This document shows, piece by piece, positions 3,545 through 5,603 of a stretch of DNA of 5,603 bases. Position 1 is the stretch's first letter. The number at the start of each line of letters is the position of its first letter. Location of the stretch: assembly GCA_018896395.1 (NCBI GenBank), contig JAHIMN010000148.1, positions 1-5,603 on the forward strand, written 5' to 3'. Source of the stretch: Verrucomicrobiota bacterium. GTDB lineage: Bacteria; Verrucomicrobiota; Kiritimatiellia; JAAZAB01. A program made the position numbers and the translations under genes. The notes under the pieces are model-generated. The model had not been told where the DNA came from, searched no databases, and was given only the letters and a program-made list of their open reading frames with translations.

Positions 3545-5603
3545 TTATTCTTCCGCGAACCCCGGCATCAGCCGCCGAACATCCGATTTCAGCGCCGGAT
3601 TGATCTGACAGGCTGACGCAGCATAAGTGTCGGCCGTTTTGAAAACGCCGTTTTCGTAACAGAACAAGGCCATGGCCAGCACCATGTCTGCGCGCGCCTC
3701 ATCCGTCAGATTAGCCGTTCCCAGGTAGTAGTTGGCAATTTTTACCAGTTGTGCCGTGGACACTTGCTCCCATGCAACATCGATGGATCCGGCCGTCCCG
3801 AGGGTGATGGTCAGTCCCTGGGCGGCATTGGCTTTGATGATGTCACGGGGTGTTCTGCTGGTGGTCCAGCCGTTGGGATAGGGTGCCTTTTGAATGGCGC
3901 CGATCACGAACGTTTTCAGCTTGGCCATGGCCTCGTAGGCTTCCTGCACGTTTTTTAAATATGCCTGCGTTTCCGGCTGGGTCAGATTGCCTTTGATCTT
4001 GACGATGCTCTGCACGGCATTCTCAAATTTACGCTGGGCGATCAACGGGGCATTGGCGCCGCGGGCCCGGTCCACCATGTCCAGTTCCAATTGGATCATC
4101 TTGGGACGCAGGCGCTCGGCTTCCGTTGCCTGTTTCTTTGCCAGCTCCTGCGCGGCCTTGGCGGCCTTTTCACGGGCGGCTTCCCGCGCTGCGGCTTCGC
4201 GTGCTTGCTTGGCGGCGGTGGCGGCCTGGGCAAGGATCGTGCCGGCCTCAGCCATGACCTGCTCGGCGGCGACCTTGTATTCTTGAATCACATTATTCCC
4301 TTCGATCAGGACGTTGAAATAGGTTTCCAATTGCCGGGCCGGTTCCTGGGCGGCGGCATAGTTCGTGGCCGCCTGCAAGTGCTGGCACGCGATATCGGCC
4401 ATTGCCTGGGTGTCTTCCGTGTTGTTGAGGATGTCGAGCGCTTTGTCAATTTCCAGCGCTGCACGCGCCGCGGCTGTGTTTAGATTCGAATTCGCCGCGG
4501 CGATCTTATTGATTCGCTCCGCCAGCGGCTGCACTCCATCGCCCAGCTTGATAATGACATCGGCCAGCGCATTGATGCGGCCAAAGGTGGCTTCGCCCTG
4601 TTCCATCATTTCGGTCATCTGCTGACGTTTCACGGCCTCCGCCCTTATACGGAGCTGATGCCGACGGTAGGCATATCCGCCACCCGCGATAGCGGCTACG
4701 ACGATCACCGCCGCCAGCCCTATGCCGGCACGAACCAAAAACTTCCGGCTAAACTTGGGCTGACGGGGGGTCGTGGAATCAAGCATGTCCTTCTTGGAAG
4801 AAGCACTTCTTTTAAGCGGTTTCCAGGACGCCTCCAAGGACGCCTCCATGTCAATCTGCAGGGCGGGATACGACGGGTGTCGCATGGTCGGGTCCACTTC
4901 CAGCATACGGGCTACCATGGCGGCCGTTTCGGGATGCAGATCCGGATTTATATCCAGCAGGTTGGGCGCCGGCTGATTAAGACGCGCCATGACCACGTCG
5001 GTGGAGGTGGTGCCGTCAAACGGGGGCTGGCCGGTCAGTACGTGAAAAAATGTGGCGCCCAGGCTGTAAATATCCGATCGGAAATCCACGCGCTTGCCCC
5101 GCGCTTTTTCGGGGGCAATGTAGTAGGGCGTGCCCCAGACGGCGCCGCCCTGCTGTTGCTGGCCGATAAAACTGGCCAGGCCGAAATCCACGACCTTGGC
5201 TTCCCCGTTCTGGCCGAAAAGGATGTTGGCCGGTTTGATGTCGCCATGCACCAGGCCTACATCGCTGGCGGCCCGCAGGCCGGCAACCACCTGTAAATGG
5301 ATTTCAAGTGATCGCGTTTCTTCCAGGGCCATTCCGTCGGCAATCATCTCGTCCAAGCGTCCGCCGCTGACCAGCTCCATAGCGATATAGAACTGGCTCT
5401 CCACCTGACCAAACGAATATATCTGTACGACGTTCGGGTGGTTCAGGGCGGCGGCGGCCTGGGCTTCGTGTTTGAAGGATCGGACGAATTCACGGTTGGC
5501 GCCCAGTTCCCTCTTCATGACCTTCAATGCTACGTGCCGCCCCAGGTCCTTATCCATGGCGTGGTAAATAACGCCCATGCCGCCGGAGCCGAGCCGGCCA
5601 ATC
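3545..5603 (-). CDS. Membrane-anchored Ser/Thr protein kinase (N-terminus outside window)
   Basis: A eukaryotic-like Ser/Thr kinase; the frame runs off the right edge. The methionine at 5578 is not the start: the eight codons before it complete the glycine-rich loop LGSGGMG, so the true start lies outside. Numbering from that methionine: ATP lysine 19 (VALK), helix-C Glu38, HGDIKPAN (111-118) with catalytic Asp113, DFG 131-133, APE 155-157, SDIYSLG 168-174. HGD replaces HRD, as in non-RD kinases, which often do not need activation-loop phosphorylation. A single membrane segment (about 281-303, flanked by RK and RR) puts the kinase in the cytoplasm and residues about 305-677 outside. That part is mostly helical, with an Ala/Lys/Glu-rich coiled-coil stretch (about 435-490), then a globular end (about 565-677) with YPNGW, DVAWEQV and ALFCYENG. 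I recognise no named sensor domain; it may sense envelope state. Substrates are unknown. Confidence 0.93.
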   Translation of the reverse strand, partial: IGRLGSGGMGVIYHAMDKDLGRHVALKVMKRELGANREFVRSFKHEAQAAAALNHPNVVQIYSFGQVESQFYIAMELVSGGRLDEMIADGMALEETRSLEIHLQVVAGLRAASDVGLVHGDIKPANILFGQNGEAKVVDFGLASFIGQQQQGGAVWGTPYYIAPEKARGKRVDFRSDIYSLGATFFHVLTGQPPFDGTTSTDVVMARLNQPAPNLLDINPDLHPETAAMVARMLEVDPTMRHPSYPALQIDMEASLEASWKPLKRSASSKKDMLDSTTPRQPKFSRKFLVRAGIGLAAVIVVAAIAGGGYAYRRHQLRIRAEAVKRQQMTEMMEQGEATFGRINALADVIIKLGDGVQPLAERINKIAAANSNLNTAAARAALEIDKALDILNNTEDTQAMADIACQHLQAATNYAAAQEPARQLETYFNVLIEGNNVIQEYKVAAEQVMAEAGTILAQAATAAKQAREAAAREAAREKAAKAAQELAKKQATEAERLRPKMIQLELDMVDRARGANAPLIAQRKFENAVQSIVKIKGNLTQPETQAYLKNVQEAYEAMAKLKTFVIGAIQKAPYPNGWTTSRTPRDIIKANAAQGLTITLGTAGSIDVAWEQVSTAQLVKIANYYLGTANLTDEARADMVLAMALFCYENGVFKTADTYAASACQINPALKSDVRRLMPGFAEE
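4825..4848. repeat. Exact 12-bp tandem duplication in the kinase juxtamembrane region
   Basis: AGGACGCCTCCA is present twice in direct succession. It keeps the frame and encodes EASL-EASW at about residues 245-252, between the kinase domain and the membrane segment. Probably a linker-length change by slippage, without effect on the fold. Confidence 0.9.

Noticed and set aside
4658..5296. Plus-strand open frame of 212 codons
   Set aside because: It lies fully antisense to the well-conserved kinase domain; composition follows from GC-rich codon bias on the real strand and no family is recognisable.
5576..5578. ATG considered as the kinase start
   Set aside because: It falls within the glycine-rich ATP loop; in-frame codons upstream complete that loop up to the window edge.

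Overview
The window is an ordinary-looking bacterial chromosomal segment, moderately GC-rich, in which every convincing gene lies on the minus strand. Read 5'->3' on that strand, the order is: a membrane-anchored Ser/Thr protein kinase whose N-terminus lies beyond the right edge of the window; a stand-alone phosphoribosyl-AMP cyclohydrolase (hisI); an HU-type DNA-binding protein followed by a very strong intrinsic terminator; diaminopimelate epimerase (dapF); and a nitrilase-superfamily carbon-nitrogen hydrolase. I see no rRNA, tRNA, CRISPR array, transposase or phage gene.

Taxonomic hints are indirect. A eukaryotic-like kinase with an HGD catalytic loop and a large extracytoplasmic part, a DapF with GIGSEG in place of the more usual GIGADG-type motif, a lysine-rich HU, and intergenic REP-like and GGTTCA-type repeats together recall the PVC superphylum (Verrucomicrobiota, Kiritimatiellota, Lentisphaerota). 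This is inference from memory of family sequences and would need a database search. DapF implies a meso-diaminopimelate/lysine pathway, so probably a peptidoglycan-containing cell.

Layout: 1-82 has no gene, only a short two-copy direct repeat; 83-1018 hydrolase; 1019-1387 intergenic, with a good sigma70-like promoter for the hydrolase carrying a dyad over its -10 region, and a REP-like pair of GC-rich inverted units; 1388-2194 dapF; 2222-2258 terminator of the HU gene; 2276-2557 HU; 2558-2883 intergenic, with the HU leader (two hairpins, strong ribosome binding site), an HU promoter with an AT-rich upstream tract inside an 8-bp dyad, and paired GC hairpins just after hisI; 2884-3330 hisI from a TTG start; 3331-3544 intergenic, dominated by inverted arrays of an 8-base GGTTCA unit; 3545-5603 kinase.

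The genes do not form an obvious pathway operon: histidine biosynthesis, lysine/cell-wall biosynthesis, nucleoid structure and signalling are side by side, and the HU gene is an independent unit. The points most worth a second look are the HisI active site, where the three metal-binding aspartates are N, E and N while the zinc cysteines and histidine motif are kept; the 18-bp tandem repeat inserted in its N-terminal region; the GGTTCA inverted arrays; the dyads at two promoters; and the uncharacterised extracytoplasmic half of the kinase. I did not find a clear multi-gene novel system.
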